A program made the position numbers and the translations under genes. A DNA stretch of 31,118 bases from UBA3210 sp048359995 (lineage in GTDB: Bacteria; Bacillota_I; Bacilli_A; RFN20; CAG-449): positions 1-31,118 of the forward strand of contig DBGCPK010000009.1 in NCBI GenBank assembly GCA_048359995.1, written 5' to 3'. How positions within the stretch are numbered: the first letter of the stretch is position 1; every line of letters begins with the position of its first letter. Under the pieces are notes generated by a model. It saw only the letters and a list, made by a program, of their open reading frames with translations, had not been told where the DNA came from and made no database searches. Shown here piece by piece: positions 17,646 through 25,145 of this stretch.

Positions 17646-17673
17646 AGTATAACGGAAAATCTTTGAAATTCAA
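17646..17673 (-). promoter_or_regulatory. Promoter of the DUF3810-ezrA gene chain, leaderless by position
   Basis: On the minus strand TTGAAT (forward 17668-17673), 16 bases, TATACT (17646-17651), 6 bases, ATG at 17639. The expected transcription start is the A of the start codon, and no Shine-Dalgarno site exists. Confidence 0.6.
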
Positions 17674-17730
17674 AGCGTTTGTTTTTTCACGCCACATCTT
17701 GTAATTTCTTGCCGATTTCAGAAGATTTTA

Positions 17731-17760
17731 TTGACAAACCCTCGTCGTTTCTTCTAAAAT
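17731..17760 (+). promoter_or_regulatory. Promoter of rpsD
   Basis: A consensus TTGACA (17731-17736), 18 bases, TAAAAT (17755-17760). Transcription would start near 17767, at the 5' strand of the leader's closing stem. Confidence 0.85.
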
Positions 17761-17764
17761 ATTT

Positions 17765-17870
17765 GAGCGTACTTAGCAGATAGGCACGTCCTGTCCGATG
17801 AATTGCAACCGAAAGTAACCGCGCTAAGAAAGGCGAAAGCGATTCACCCGAGTAAACGGAGCCTGTACTC
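17765..17870 (+). ncRNA. Structured rpsD leader (probable S4 autoregulatory element)
   Basis: The 5' UTR of rpsD is about 137 bases and can close on itself: GAG(C)GTAC at 17765-17772 pairs with GTACTC at 17865-17870, and AGGC at 17782-17785 with GCCT at 17861-17864. Inside are a small GC-GAAA-GC hairpin near 17832-17839 and a CCG...CGG hairpin near 17848-17859. S4 is known to repress its own mRNA through a leader in Bacillus, so autoregulation is the natural reading. I have folded it only by eye. Confidence 0.6.
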
Positions 17871-17903
17871 TATGCTTTGTGCAAACAAAGAAAGGAGAAA
17901 AAT

Positions 17904-18509
17904 ATGTCAAGATACACCGGACCATCGTGGAAACAATCCCGTCGTTTAGGTTATTCGACTCTCGAAACCGGAAAAGAACTGGCCAAACGCCCTTACGGAC
18001 CTGGTCAGCACGGCAACGCGCGCAAGAAGAAACCGTCCGAATACGGCAAGCAGTTGGTCGAAAAGCAGAAATTGCGTTTCACCTACGGCGTTTCCGAAAG
18101 ACAGTTCAAAAATCTGTTCTTGGAAGCGAAAAAAGTCAAAGGCGTCGTCACCGGCACGGCATTCATGCAATTGCTGGAATCGAGATTGGATAACTTGGTC
18201 TATCGTTTAGGCTACGGAAGAACCCGCAGAGCTGCGAGACAACTCGTCAATCACGGTCACATTCTCGTCAACGGCAAGAAAGTGGATATCCCTTCCTATA
18301 CCTGCCATCCTGGCGATGTGATTTCCGTGAAAGAATCGAGCAAAAACTTGAAAGTCATCAAAGAATCGCTCGAATCTCTGGCCGCAAACGTCGCTTACGT
18401 CGAAGTGGACAAAGAAAAACTCACCGGAAAATACATTCGTCTTCCGGAACGGAACGAATTGGCAAAAGACATCGTCGAATCCAACATCGTCGAATTCTAC
18501 AACCGATAA
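17904..18509 (+). CDS. rpsD: 30S ribosomal protein S4
   Basis: 201 aa from the ATG at 17904 (MSRYTGPSWKQSRRLGYS) behind AAAGGAG. An upstream in-frame start lies in the leader and is rejected. S4 binds 16S rRNA early in assembly of the small subunit. The N-terminal part carries the typical KRPYGPGQHG segment and lacks the zinc cysteines found in some S4 proteins. The S4 RNA-binding domain (about 92-155) includes ESRLDNLVYRLGYGRTRRAA and HGHILVNGKKVDIPSY. The ending EFYNR is typical. It is a single gene with its own promoter, leader and terminator. Confidence 0.98.
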   Translation: MSRYTGPSWKQSRRLGYSTLETGKELAKRPYGPGQHGNARKKKPSEYGKQLVEKQKLRFTYGVSERQFKNLFLEAKKVKGVVTGTAFMQLLESRLDNLVYRLGYGRTRRAARQLVNHGHILVNGKKVDIPSYTCHPGDVISVKESSKNLKVIKESLESLAANVAYVEVDKEKLTGKYIRLPERNELAKDIVESNIVEFYNR

Positions 18510-18514
18510 GTATC

Positions 18515-18549
18515 CAAAAAAAACCGCGGCTTTCGCTGCGGTTTTTCTT
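18515..18549. terminator. Bidirectional terminator after rpsD
   Basis: AAACCGCGGC (18521-18530), loop TTTC, GCTGCGGTTT (18535-18544), one wobble pair, then a T run. The A run at 18516-18523 serves the convergent amylase gene, which ends at 18560. Confidence 0.88.
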
Positions 18550-18559
18550 TTGCTTTTCG

Positions 18560-20275
18560 CTATTCCCGGTATATCAATACGCAATACGGTGGAAGAAATC
18601 CGGAAAACTCCGATTCGTCGAAGAGATTTTTCTTTCCTTTTAATTTTTCGAGTTCGATGCCGTTTCCGAAATCGACGATCATCGTATACGTTTCCTCTTC
18701 GTCAAATCGGGAAATTTTCAATGCGGTTTCCGACTCTTTGCTCACCGCTACTTCCCCTTTCCGGATCGCCGGAAAATGCTTGATGCGGATCAGATTCTTG
18801 ACGATCTCCTTTTCTTCGCACTCTTTGAAGACCATACCCCTGCGGCAGTCCGGATCCTGTCCTCCGTCCATCATCATTTCGTCTCCGTAATAGATCAACG
18901 GCGATCCCGGAAGAAAGAGGAGAAGGCTCATTGCGATCAAATATTTTTGCCGATCATGTCCCAAAAAGTGATAAATTCGATCGGTGTCGTGCGATCCGAT
19001 CAGAATATTGCTGTTGTGATAATAATTCAACGGCGTTTCTCCGCGTTCCCGTCCGACGATGTCGACGAATTGGTCGAGCGTCAGTTTTCCGATCAAGAAA
19101 TTCCGTATGCCGTCATAGATCGTATAATTCATGATCGAATCGAATTCGTCGCCCCGGAGATAAGGCGTGGAATCGTACCATACTTCTCCCATAATCAGAC
19201 AATCGGGATTCTCTTTTTTCGCCGTGCGACGGAATTCCCGCCAGAAGTGGTGGCTGACTTCGTCGGCAACGTCCAGACGATAGCCGTCCACCTTGAAATC
19301 GCGAAGATAATGGCGGGTTACGTTCAGAAAGTAATTTTTGCATTCCGGGTTGTCGGTATTGAGTTTCGGCAAATACGGTCCGAAAGAAAAGCCGAGATAT
19401 TTCGGAGGAAAATCGATGGAAACCGGAAATTCTTTGACGAAATACCAATCCCGATAAATCGAATTCTCCTGATTTTTCAAGAGATCCTGAAAGGCGAAAA
19501 ACTGCGTGGAAGAATGGTTGAAGACCAAATCCAGCAAAACGCGGATTCCCTCCCGATGACAGGCATCCACCAGTTCTTTGAAGTCCGCTTCGCTGCCAAG
19601 CGTCGGATCGATTTCCATATAGTCTACCGTGTCATATCGGTGCGACGAGTTTGCCCGAAAGATCGGATTGAGATAGATCGCGTCTACGCCTAAATCTTTC
19701 AAATATCCGATCTTCTGCGCGATTCCTTTCAGACTCCCGTTGGTTCTCGTTCTTCCGCCCATCGGCGCTTCATGCCAATTCGAAGAGATCCGATCGTCGC
19801 TCGCGGCAAACCTTTCGGGAAAAATCTGATAGATGACCGCGCCTTTGCTCCATTCCGGAGTCGAAAAAAAGGTGCGATCGGCCTGATGAATCACCAAATT
19901 GAACATTTCGATCGATTCGTATGGCTCCTTTTCCGAAAATTTGTAATTTCCGTAGTACAAAGACCGCTTTCCGTCTTCGAGAAGAAAGTAATAACGGCAG
20001 GCAATCATCGATATCGTTCCGAAGAGGAATTCCATTTGATCGGAAAAGACGGCTTCGTAATAATCGTAAAGCGAAGTCGAAGCCACTTTTTTCATCGGCA
20101 AACGGAACAGAGGATGGTCCTTGACCTTTCTTTCTCTCAAATACTTTTCGACATAGCAGAGCGTTACCTGCTTCATATCGTCCCGTTTCGTTCTCAGGCG
20201 TATCATATAACGATGTTCCGCCAGTTTAAAAGCATACGATTCGTTCATATAATGCACTACCGAACTCAATTCCAT
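18560..20275 (-). CDS. GH13 alpha-amylase, neopullulanase/cyclomaltodextrinase type
   Basis: 571 aa with no signal peptide, so an intracellular enzyme that splits maltodextrins, cyclodextrins or pullulan fragments. Residues 1-130 form a beta-rich N-domain as in CBM34 of the GH13_20 group. WSKGAVIYQIFPERF (142-156) opens the catalytic barrel. The four conserved regions are DLVFNHSS (249-256), GYRLDVADE (331-339, nucleophile D335), GEVW (363-366, acid E364) and GSHDTDR (427-433, D430). YLNPIF at 201-206 is the MPSQ-like fifth region typical of neopullulanases. A GGGGG ribosome site precedes the ATG. It stands alone with its own promoter; no maltose transporter is near. Confidence 0.93.
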   Translation of the reverse strand: MELSSVVHYMNESYAFKLAEHRYMIRLRTKRDDMKQVTLCYVEKYLRERKVKDHPLFRLPMKKVASTSLYDYYEAVFSDQMEFLFGTISMIACRYYFLLEDGKRSLYYGNYKFSEKEPYESIEMFNLVIHQADRTFFSTPEWSKGAVIYQIFPERFAASDDRISSNWHEAPMGGRTRTNGSLKGIAQKIGYLKDLGVDAIYLNPIFRANSSHRYDTVDYMEIDPTLGSEADFKELVDACHREGIRVLLDLVFNHSSTQFFAFQDLLKNQENSIYRDWYFVKEFPVSIDFPPKYLGFSFGPYLPKLNTDNPECKNYFLNVTRHYLRDFKVDGYRLDVADEVSHHFWREFRRTAKKENPDCLIMGEVWYDSTPYLRGDEFDSIMNYTIYDGIRNFLIGKLTLDQFVDIVGRERGETPLNYYHNSNILIGSHDTDRIYHFLGHDRQKYLIAMSLLLFLPGSPLIYYGDEMMMDGGQDPDCRRGMVFKECEEKEIVKNLIRIKHFPAIRKGEVAVSKESETALKISRFDEEETYTMIVDFGNGIELEKLKGKKNLFDESEFSGFLPPYCVLIYRE

Positions 20276-20303
20276 ATTTTATCCCCCGAGTTAAACTAAT
20301 TCT

Positions 20304-20332
20304 ATTATAATCGAATTCCGAAAAATAGCCAA
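20304..20332 (-). promoter_or_regulatory. Promoter of the amylase gene
   Basis: On the minus strand TTGGCT (forward 20327-20332), 17 bases, TATAAT (20304-20309). Confidence 0.75.
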
Positions 20333-20421
20333 TTTATTCCTGAATAAATGCAGGCGAATGCCCGTTTGAAAACTTCCTTTTCCGTTTCGAAGCCAAAAGA
20401 GGTCCCAAAAGAAAAACTATT

Positions 20422-20460
20422 TTCTACATTATTGACATTGTGTAGAAGTTTAATTATAAT
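20422..20460 (+). promoter_or_regulatory. tetR promoter with overlapping operator-like inverted repeat
   Basis: A perfect consensus promoter: TTGACA (20432-20437), 17 bases, TATAAT (20455-20460). TTCTACA (20422-20428) and TGTAGAA (20441-20447) form a perfect 7-bp inverted repeat with a 12-base spacer that brackets the -35 box. This is where a TetR-family repressor would bind to control its own gene. Confidence 0.7.
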
Positions 20461-20500
20461 TGGAATGTTGAGAAAAATAGTATATAACGAGGAGATAAAA

Positions 20501-21079
20501 ATGATCAGAAAAAACGAAGATATCCGGATTGTTCGAACAAAAAAATCCTTGAAGACCGCATTCATTTCCCTGCTGGAAAGAATACCTTACTCGAAGATTT
20601 CGATCATTGACATTTGCAACGAAGCCAAAGTGCACCGCGCGACATTTTACAATTACTATCGAAGTAAAGAAGATCTTTTCTCCTGCATCATCGAAGACAG
20701 CAAGGATTCTTTCGTGCAGAAGATGAAAGAGGAAATCACCACCGAAAGGAGGAGCGTCGTGATTAACTACCTGATCGACGCTTTCATCGATCGAACGAAT
20801 CTGACCGGAGAGAGCATCTATAAGATTCTCAACGTCCAAGATCAAAATGTCATCGCGCAGATTTTGAATCGTTCTATTTATCAGATGATCTATCAGGTTC
20901 TTTCCCTATTCCCGAACGGAACGCAGGTTACGCCGAAAGATTTCATCTGCTCGTTCTACTCGGGTGCGTTTACCAACATCGCGCTTTGGTATGCGAGAAA
21001 TCCGGATATTTCCAAAGAAGAATTTTCGAAATACATCCATAATTATCTCAAAGACCGCGATATCGACGATTACAGTTAG
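20501..21079 (+). CDS. TetR/AcrR-family transcriptional regulator
   Basis: 192 aa from the ATG at 20501, set by GAGGAG 7 bases upstream; the longer open frame starts before the promoter. The N-terminal DNA-binding domain is typical (ISIIDICNEAKVHRATFYNY then RSKEDLF, about 30-60). The C-terminal ligand domain ends with the FYSGAFTNIALWYARN type helix seen in DhaS-like TetR proteins. The target beyond its own promoter is not evident: amylase is divergent on one side, and the DUF4097 operon is convergent on the other. The amylase promoter is only about 90 bases from the operator-like repeat and could be co-regulated. Confidence 0.88.
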   Translation: MIRKNEDIRIVRTKKSLKTAFISLLERIPYSKISIIDICNEAKVHRATFYNYYRSKEDLFSCIIEDSKDSFVQKMKEEITTERRSVVINYLIDAFIDRTNLTGESIYKILNVQDQNVIAQILNRSIYQMIYQVLSLFPNGTQVTPKDFICSFYSGAFTNIALWYARNPDISKEEFSKYIHNYLKDRDIDDYS

Positions 21080-21101
21080 CAGTTCAACAACTGCTTTTTT
21101 T
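21078..21101 (+). terminator. Terminator after tetR
   Basis: AGCAGTT (21078-21084), loop CAAC, AACTGCT (21089-21095), then T to 21101. It overlaps the TAG stop. Confidence 0.85.
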
Positions 21102-21148
21102 GTGATTATCAATAGCGGCGAATTTTTAGCCTTGACTGCGGATCGATA

Positions 21149-21952
21149 TTATTCCGTGAACTCGAAACGGGCGTTTCCCGCGGAGATGTCTCCACGAATC
21201 GATTTATCCGTCGTTCCGATCCGATTGATCAAATTGCAGTCGCCAGCCGAAACGTCGATATCGATCGTAAATTCTTCTTGCGAACCGATTACGCCGGCTT
21301 TCAATGAGCCTGCGGAGATATCGAAATTCAGATGATCGAAGGCGATTTGATCCATAACGAATTCACCCGCAGAGATGTCGACGTCGAGTTCGCCGATAGT
21401 CGAACGGATTATTTTCGTCGATCCTGCCGAATTCTTCGACTGAAAACTCGAGCCGGTTACGTTGGACATGACGATATTTCCGGCGCTCAAGGAAGTCGAA
21501 ATCGTTCCGAACAAGAGTCCGTCGATTTCAATCGTACCCGCCGAAACATCTAAATCGATGTCGGAAACGACATAGTCTTCCGGAATCAAAACGGTCAAAT
21601 TCATCTTTCTGTTCCAATTTCCGAACATATTCCACCATTCCGATTCAAAACTCGGACCGCGTATGCTCAGGCAAGCGTCTTCCAGCGAAAATTGCCAATT
21701 TTCGTCGACATTCGATTCGACATCGACGGCAATATCTTCCTGTTCCGACGAAGTCAGTATTTTCACTTGTCCGTACGGCAGGACGATTTTCCACCTTTGA
21801 ACTTCTTCTACGGAATAAGTCATCGATTTTTTTGTGAATTGCGTCGTTCCCGACAAGGCTTTGACGTCAAAACCGAGTTGACTCATTCCTCCGATCGTCA
21901 GACCACCTCCCGCGATGGCGAGCAAGACCGCCGAAATCGCCGTTTTACTCAT
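21149..21952 (-). CDS. DUF4097 beta-repeat protein
   Basis: 267 aa. One N-terminal hydrophobic segment (about 5-25, AISAVLLAIAGGGLTIGGM) serves as anchor or signal. The C-terminal half is a run of short beta-repeats, each with the core D(I/V)SAG or SLSAG, at least seven times at about 20-residue spacing, as in DUF4097/LiaG-like proteins that form a right-handed beta-solenoid. Relatives are found in envelope-stress operons. GAGGAGG precedes the start, and the first 8 bases overlap the DUF1700 gene, so it is the third gene of padR-DUF1700-DUF4097. Location is probably the outer face of the membrane. Confidence 0.85.
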   Translation of the reverse strand: MSKTAISAVLLAIAGGGLTIGGMSQLGFDVKALSGTTQFTKKSMTYSVEEVQRWKIVLPYGQVKILTSSEQEDIAVDVESNVDENWQFSLEDACLSIRGPSFESEWWNMFGNWNRKMNLTVLIPEDYVVSDIDLDVSAGTIEIDGLLFGTISTSLSAGNIVMSNVTGSSFQSKNSAGSTKIIRSTIGELDVDISAGEFVMDQIAFDHLNFDISAGSLKAGVIGSQEEFTIDIDVSAGDCNLINRIGTTDKSIRGDISAGNARFEFTE

Positions 21953-22538
21953 AAATTCTTCCTCCTCTTCGGCAGAATAAATTTTTTATCCCCCGAAAAA
22001 GCGCCTTTCCTCCGGATACGACGAGGCGCAACACGTATTTCCCGAAAACGAGTCCGATCGAAAGGAGCAGCAAACTCAGTCCCAACTGAACCAATCCCGC
22101 ATAAAAATTTACGCTCATATGGACGAAAGAACCGACTGCATAGAAAACTCCCGCGAAGAAGATGCCTGCCGTCGCCGCGCCGATTCCCACAATCAAACCC
22201 GCGACCGCCACAAGCGCAACGAAGAGTATCGCGCCGAGTACCACCCAAAGGGGAAATAAGAGGACGATCAGGCAAATCTTTCCCGTCGTCATTTTTCCTC
22301 TTTTCTTTTGCGTCGGTTCTTCGAAAGACCGGTTTATCCCTTTTTCTTCCAGAATATCGCCGACGATCACATCTAACGATCCTAAGGAAGCGATGACTTC
22401 CTGTTCCTTTTCTCCGTTCTCGACGCGATCGTCGATCAATTCGCTGTAATATGCGATGACATCGTTGATCTCCTTTTTGTCGAGTTTTCGGATTCGATAT
22501 CTCAAACGATTGATAAATTCTTTCTTTCTCATTTTCAC
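21945..22538 (-). CDS. DUF1700 (HAAS-domain) membrane protein
   Basis: 197 aa. The N-terminal 70 residues form the HAAS domain (MRKKEFINRLRYRI with DVIAYYSELIDDRVENGE and EVIASLG), which is known to work with PadR-like regulators. Then come hydrophobic segments at about 88-125, 125-150 and 150-170, and a basic tail. The GTG at 22538 is used as start because it follows the PadR stop by one base with AAGGA inside the padR end; an ATG two codons later (22532) is equally possible. HAAS proteins are thought to sense membrane state and control the PadR partner, which fits this gene order. Confidence 0.88.
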   Translation of the reverse strand: MKMRKKEFINRLRYRIRKLDKKEINDVIAYYSELIDDRVENGEKEQEVIASLGSLDVIVGDILEEKGINRSFEEPTQKKRGKMTTGKICLIVLLFPLWVVLGAILFVALVAVAGLIVGIGAATAGIFFAGVFYAVGSFVHMSVNFYAGLVQLGLSLLLLSIGLVFGKYVLRLVVSGGKALFRGIKNLFCRRGGRIYE

Positions 22539-22539
22539 A

Positions 22540-22848
22540 TTATTCCTTTCCCGCGATAAAGCGATAAATCGTTTCCATCTCTTCCCATTCGTATTTGAAC
22601 TCCCTGATCCGCTTTCTTCCTTCCGCAGTGATCTGATAATACTTTCTGAGCCGTCCCTTGTGATCCATCGTAAAGGTTTTCATTTGGTTCGAAGATTCCA
22701 AACGCCGCAAAATCGGGTAAAGTGTCGACTCCGACAGATCGACGACCGAACTCAAATCGCTGATGATCTTATATCCGTAAGAAGGTTCCCGCTCAACGAC
22801 CGCCAAAACGCAGATTTCCAACAAGCCTTTTTTCAATTGTACGTTCAT
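22540..22848 (-). CDS. PadR-family transcriptional regulator
   Basis: 102 aa, the short PadR form without the long C-terminal helix. The winged helix runs KKGLLEICVLAVV, SYGYKIISDL, STLYPILRRLE and a wing with HKGRLRKYYQIT. It is the first gene of the padR-DUF1700-DUF4097 operon, behind a consensus promoter and AGGAGGG. An inverted repeat overlapping the promoter is a likely target for self-repression. Confidence 0.93.
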   Translation of the reverse strand: MNVQLKKGLLEICVLAVVEREPSYGYKIISDLSSVVDLSESTLYPILRRLESSNQMKTFTMDHKGRLRKYYQITAEGRKRIREFKYEWEEMETIYRFIAGKE

Positions 22849-22862
22849 AGGTCCCTCCTATT

Positions 22863-22893
22863 ACATAATATTGTGCATTGCATAGTATGTCAA
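22863..22893 (-). promoter_or_regulatory. padR promoter and PadR operator candidate
   Basis: On the minus strand TTGACA (forward 22888-22893), 17 bases, TATTAT (22865-22870). ACATAATAT (22863-22871) and ATAGTATGT (22882-22890) form an inverted repeat matching at 8 of 9 positions with a 10-base centre. PadR operators commonly show ATGT/ACAT half sites, and this one covers the whole promoter. Confidence 0.75.
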
Positions 22894-22917
22894 CACTTTT
22901 TTTCTGCTTTTTTGCAC

Positions 22918-22946
22918 AAAAAAAGCGCGTCTTTATTCGGCGCGCC
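22918..22946 (-). terminator. Terminator after groEL
   Basis: On the minus strand GCGCG (forward 22941-22945) and CGCGC (22925-22929) pair around an 11-base loop. Seven T (forward A run 22918-22924) follow. Confidence 0.7.
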
Positions 22947-22954
22947 ATTTTCTT

Positions 22955-24562
22955 TTAGTACATCGGATTGTTTGGCTCTTTTTTCTCCTCTTTTACGGAT
23001 GCGACGGCGCATTCGGTCGTGATGAACATCGCGGCGATCGAAGCGGCGTTGAGTAACGCGCTTCGCGTAACTTTGGTCGGATCAACGATTCCTTCTTCCA
23101 TCATATTCACCCAATTGCCGTTCTTCGCGTCGAAACCGATCCCCGCTTTCGCATTCAGTTGTTTCTCGACGATATCCTTTCCGTCATAACCGGCGTTCTC
23201 GGCGATCTGGTACAGCGGTTCGCTTAAAGAATCCAGAACGACGCGGATTCCTTTTTCTACGTCCGGAACCGAAGAGGAAACCTCGTCTTTGATCTTGTTA
23301 TATACTTCAACCAGGGCGGCGCCTCCGCCGGAAACGATTCCTTCCGCCAAAGCGGCTTTGGTCGCGTTTAGCGCGTCTTCCAATCTCAGTTTTTTATCTT
23401 TCAGTTCCGTTTCAGTCGTCGCTCCCACTTTGATCAGGGCCACGCCGTTAGTCAATCCAGCTACTCTCTTTTGCAGATTCTTCTTCTCATATTCCGCCTT
23501 CGTCGATTCGATTTTGGCTTTGATTTCGGAAATTCTTTCTTTCAGAGCCTCTTTGCTTCCGACGCCTTCGATGATCGTCGTCGTATTCTTCTCGACGATG
23601 ACCTTTTTCGCCGATCCTAAATCGTCCGTCGTCATGTCTTTCAAGTGCATCGACAGATCTTTGGAATAGAAATTCGCGCCGACGAAAGTGGCGATATCTT
23701 TCAATTCTTCCACGCGGTTATCGCCAAAACCCGGCGCTTTGGTAGCCACCACGTTGAAAGTACCGCGCAATTTGTTCAGAATAATGGTTGAAACGGCTTC
23801 GTTTTCGAGATCGTCGGCGATGATCAGCAAAGGTCTTCGTTCTTCGACGACCTTTTCCAGCACCGGCAAGATATCCTGAATGGCCTGAATCTTCATATCG
23901 GTGACCAATATGTACGGATTCTCCATTTCTATCGATGATTTGGATTCGTTGTCAAGCATATAAGGAGAGATATACCCCTTTTCATAACGCAATCCGTCCG
24001 TCAGTTCCAATTTTGTCTCGAAACTTTTGGATTCATCGACATTGATAATTCCGTCGTTTCCGACTTTCTCCATCGCATCCGCGATCAAGTTGCCGATTTC
24101 CGAAGAACTCGAAGAAATCGTCGCGACGCTGGCAATGTCTTTCTTGTCGTGAATCGGTTTGCTCATTTCCAACAATGTCTCGGCCGCCTTTTTGCTCGCC
24201 GCTTGAATACCCTCTTTCATCAAAACCGGATTTGCGCCTTTATCGACGGCTTTAAGTCCGTTGTGAATCATTACCTGAGCCAAAAGCGTCGCCGTCGTAG
24301 TTCCGTCACCGGCTTCATCGTTGGTATTGTTGGCAACTTCGTAAACCAACTTCGCCCCCATATTTTCATAAGGATCGTCCAATTCGATTTCTTTGGCGAT
24401 AGAAACTCCGTCATTGGTGATCAACGGGGACGAATAGCCCTTGTCGAGAACGACATTTCTTCCTTTCGGTCCCAAAGTCGCTTTCACCGCGTCCGCTAAA
24501 ATGTCGACGCCTTTCACCATGCTGGTTCTGGCATCTTTTCCGTATTTAACTGTTTTTGCCAT
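22955..24562 (-). CDS. groEL: Chaperonin GroEL (60 kDa)
   Basis: 535 aa. The ATP site motifs are intact: ATLGPKGRNVVL (28-39), NDGVS (50-54), GDGTTTAT (85-92) and GIVSGGGAAL in the second equatorial half. GroEL forms the double-ring folding chamber with GroES. The C-terminus reads VKEEKKEPNNPMY and lacks the usual Gly-Gly-Met repeats, so the flexible tails inside the cavity are short and polar. It lies 21 bases after groES in the same operon under two CIRCE operators, with a terminator 8 bases past the stop codon. Confidence 0.97.
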   Translation of the reverse strand: MAKTVKYGKDARTSMVKGVDILADAVKATLGPKGRNVVLDKGYSSPLITNDGVSIAKEIELDDPYENMGAKLVYEVANNTNDEAGDGTTTATLLAQVMIHNGLKAVDKGANPVLMKEGIQAASKKAAETLLEMSKPIHDKKDIASVATISSSSSEIGNLIADAMEKVGNDGIINVDESKSFETKLELTDGLRYEKGYISPYMLDNESKSSIEMENPYILVTDMKIQAIQDILPVLEKVVEERRPLLIIADDLENEAVSTIILNKLRGTFNVVATKAPGFGDNRVEELKDIATFVGANFYSKDLSMHLKDMTTDDLGSAKKVIVEKNTTTIIEGVGSKEALKERISEIKAKIESTKAEYEKKNLQKRVAGLTNGVALIKVGATTETELKDKKLRLEDALNATKAALAEGIVSGGGAALVEVYNKIKDEVSSSVPDVEKGIRVVLDSLSEPLYQIAENAGYDGKDIVEKQLNAKAGIGFDAKNGNWVNMMEEGIVDPTKVTRSALLNAASIAAMFITTECAVASVKEEKKEPNNPMY

Positions 24563-24583
24563 AATTTCTCCTCTTTTCTATAA

Positions 24584-24862
24584 TTATTCAACGATTCCGA
24601 CGATATTGGACAAAGAAACGATCAGATATTCTTCTCCGTTTTCTTCGATCGTATCGCTGCTGTACGACTTGAAAAACACTTTATCTCCTACTTTAACCGG
24701 CATCTCTACGCTTTTTCCGTCCGCCAGTTTTCCGTCTCCGACCGCAACGACTATCGCATATTTGGATTCCTCTTCTTTCGTGGATAGGACGATTCCGCTC
24801 GAAGTCGACGCGCACTTCTTTTCTTTCTTCAAGACTACGTTATCAAACAAAGGTTTAATCAT
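24584..24862 (-). CDS. groES: Co-chaperonin GroES (10 kDa)
   Basis: 92 aa, normal length. It opens MIKPLFDNVVLKK and has SGIVLSTKEEE (mobile loop region), VVAVGDGKL and VKVGDKVFFKSYSSD in the expected order. It caps the GroEL ring. First gene of the groES-groEL operon. AGGAGAACT precedes the ATG, and the 5' UTR contains a CIRCE element. Confidence 0.96.
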   Translation of the reverse strand: MIKPLFDNVVLKKEKKCASTSSGIVLSTKEEESKYAIVVAVGDGKLADGKSVEMPVKVGDKVFFKSYSSDTIEENGEEYLIVSLSNIVGIVE

Positions 24863-24878
24863 TTTCTAGTTCTCCTTT

Positions 24879-24905
24879 TTGGCACTCTTTTTGTTTAAGT
24901 GCTAA
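24879..24905. promoter_or_regulatory. CIRCE operator 1 (HrcA site)
   Basis: TTGGCACTC-N9-AAGTGCTAA, matching the CIRCE consensus TTAGCACTC-N9-GAGTGCTAA at 16 of 18 positions. It covers the transcription start and 5' UTR of groES. Confidence 0.92.
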
Positions 24906-24909
24906 GACT

Positions 24910-24937
24910 ATTTTACTTCTTTTTTTAGCACTGTCAA
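24910..24937 (-). promoter_or_regulatory. Promoter of groES-groEL
   Basis: On the minus strand TTGACA (forward 24932-24937), 16 bases, TAAAAT (24910-24915). It lies between and partly inside the two CIRCE elements, so HrcA would block it directly. Confidence 0.85.
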
Positions 24938-24951
24938 GTTTTTAGTGCTAA
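24925..24951. promoter_or_regulatory. CIRCE operator 2 (HrcA site)
   Basis: TTAGCACTG-N9-TAGTGCTAA, again 16 of 18 consensus positions. It contains the -35 box of the groES promoter in its spacer and first arm. Confidence 0.92.
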
Positions 24952-25145
24952 TTTTGTAAATATTTTTTAGTCCGCATTTTTTTGCGGTTACTTTCAATTA
25001 AAATATCGAAAAACCATCCGCTTTCGATTGAGAAAGACCGACGAATGTTTCATTCGATTTCTTAAAAGCATGAGTATAAGTTTTCCAAAAAATCCGCATT
25101 CCGTCATATCAAATGCGCACAAGCCTATTTTCCTCATCATTTTGA
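24952..25145. other. AT-rich intergenic DNA, no gene seen
   Basis: This stretch separates the core genes from the accessory genes. It holds a small hairpin (CCGCA...GCGG near 24973-24988) without a T run, so not a terminator, and no good open frame or promoter that I can support. Sequence composition changes here. Confidence 0.5.

Noticed and set aside
24970..24992. Terminator at CCGCA...GCGG upstream of groES
   Set aside because: The loop carries the T run and neither side ends in T residues.
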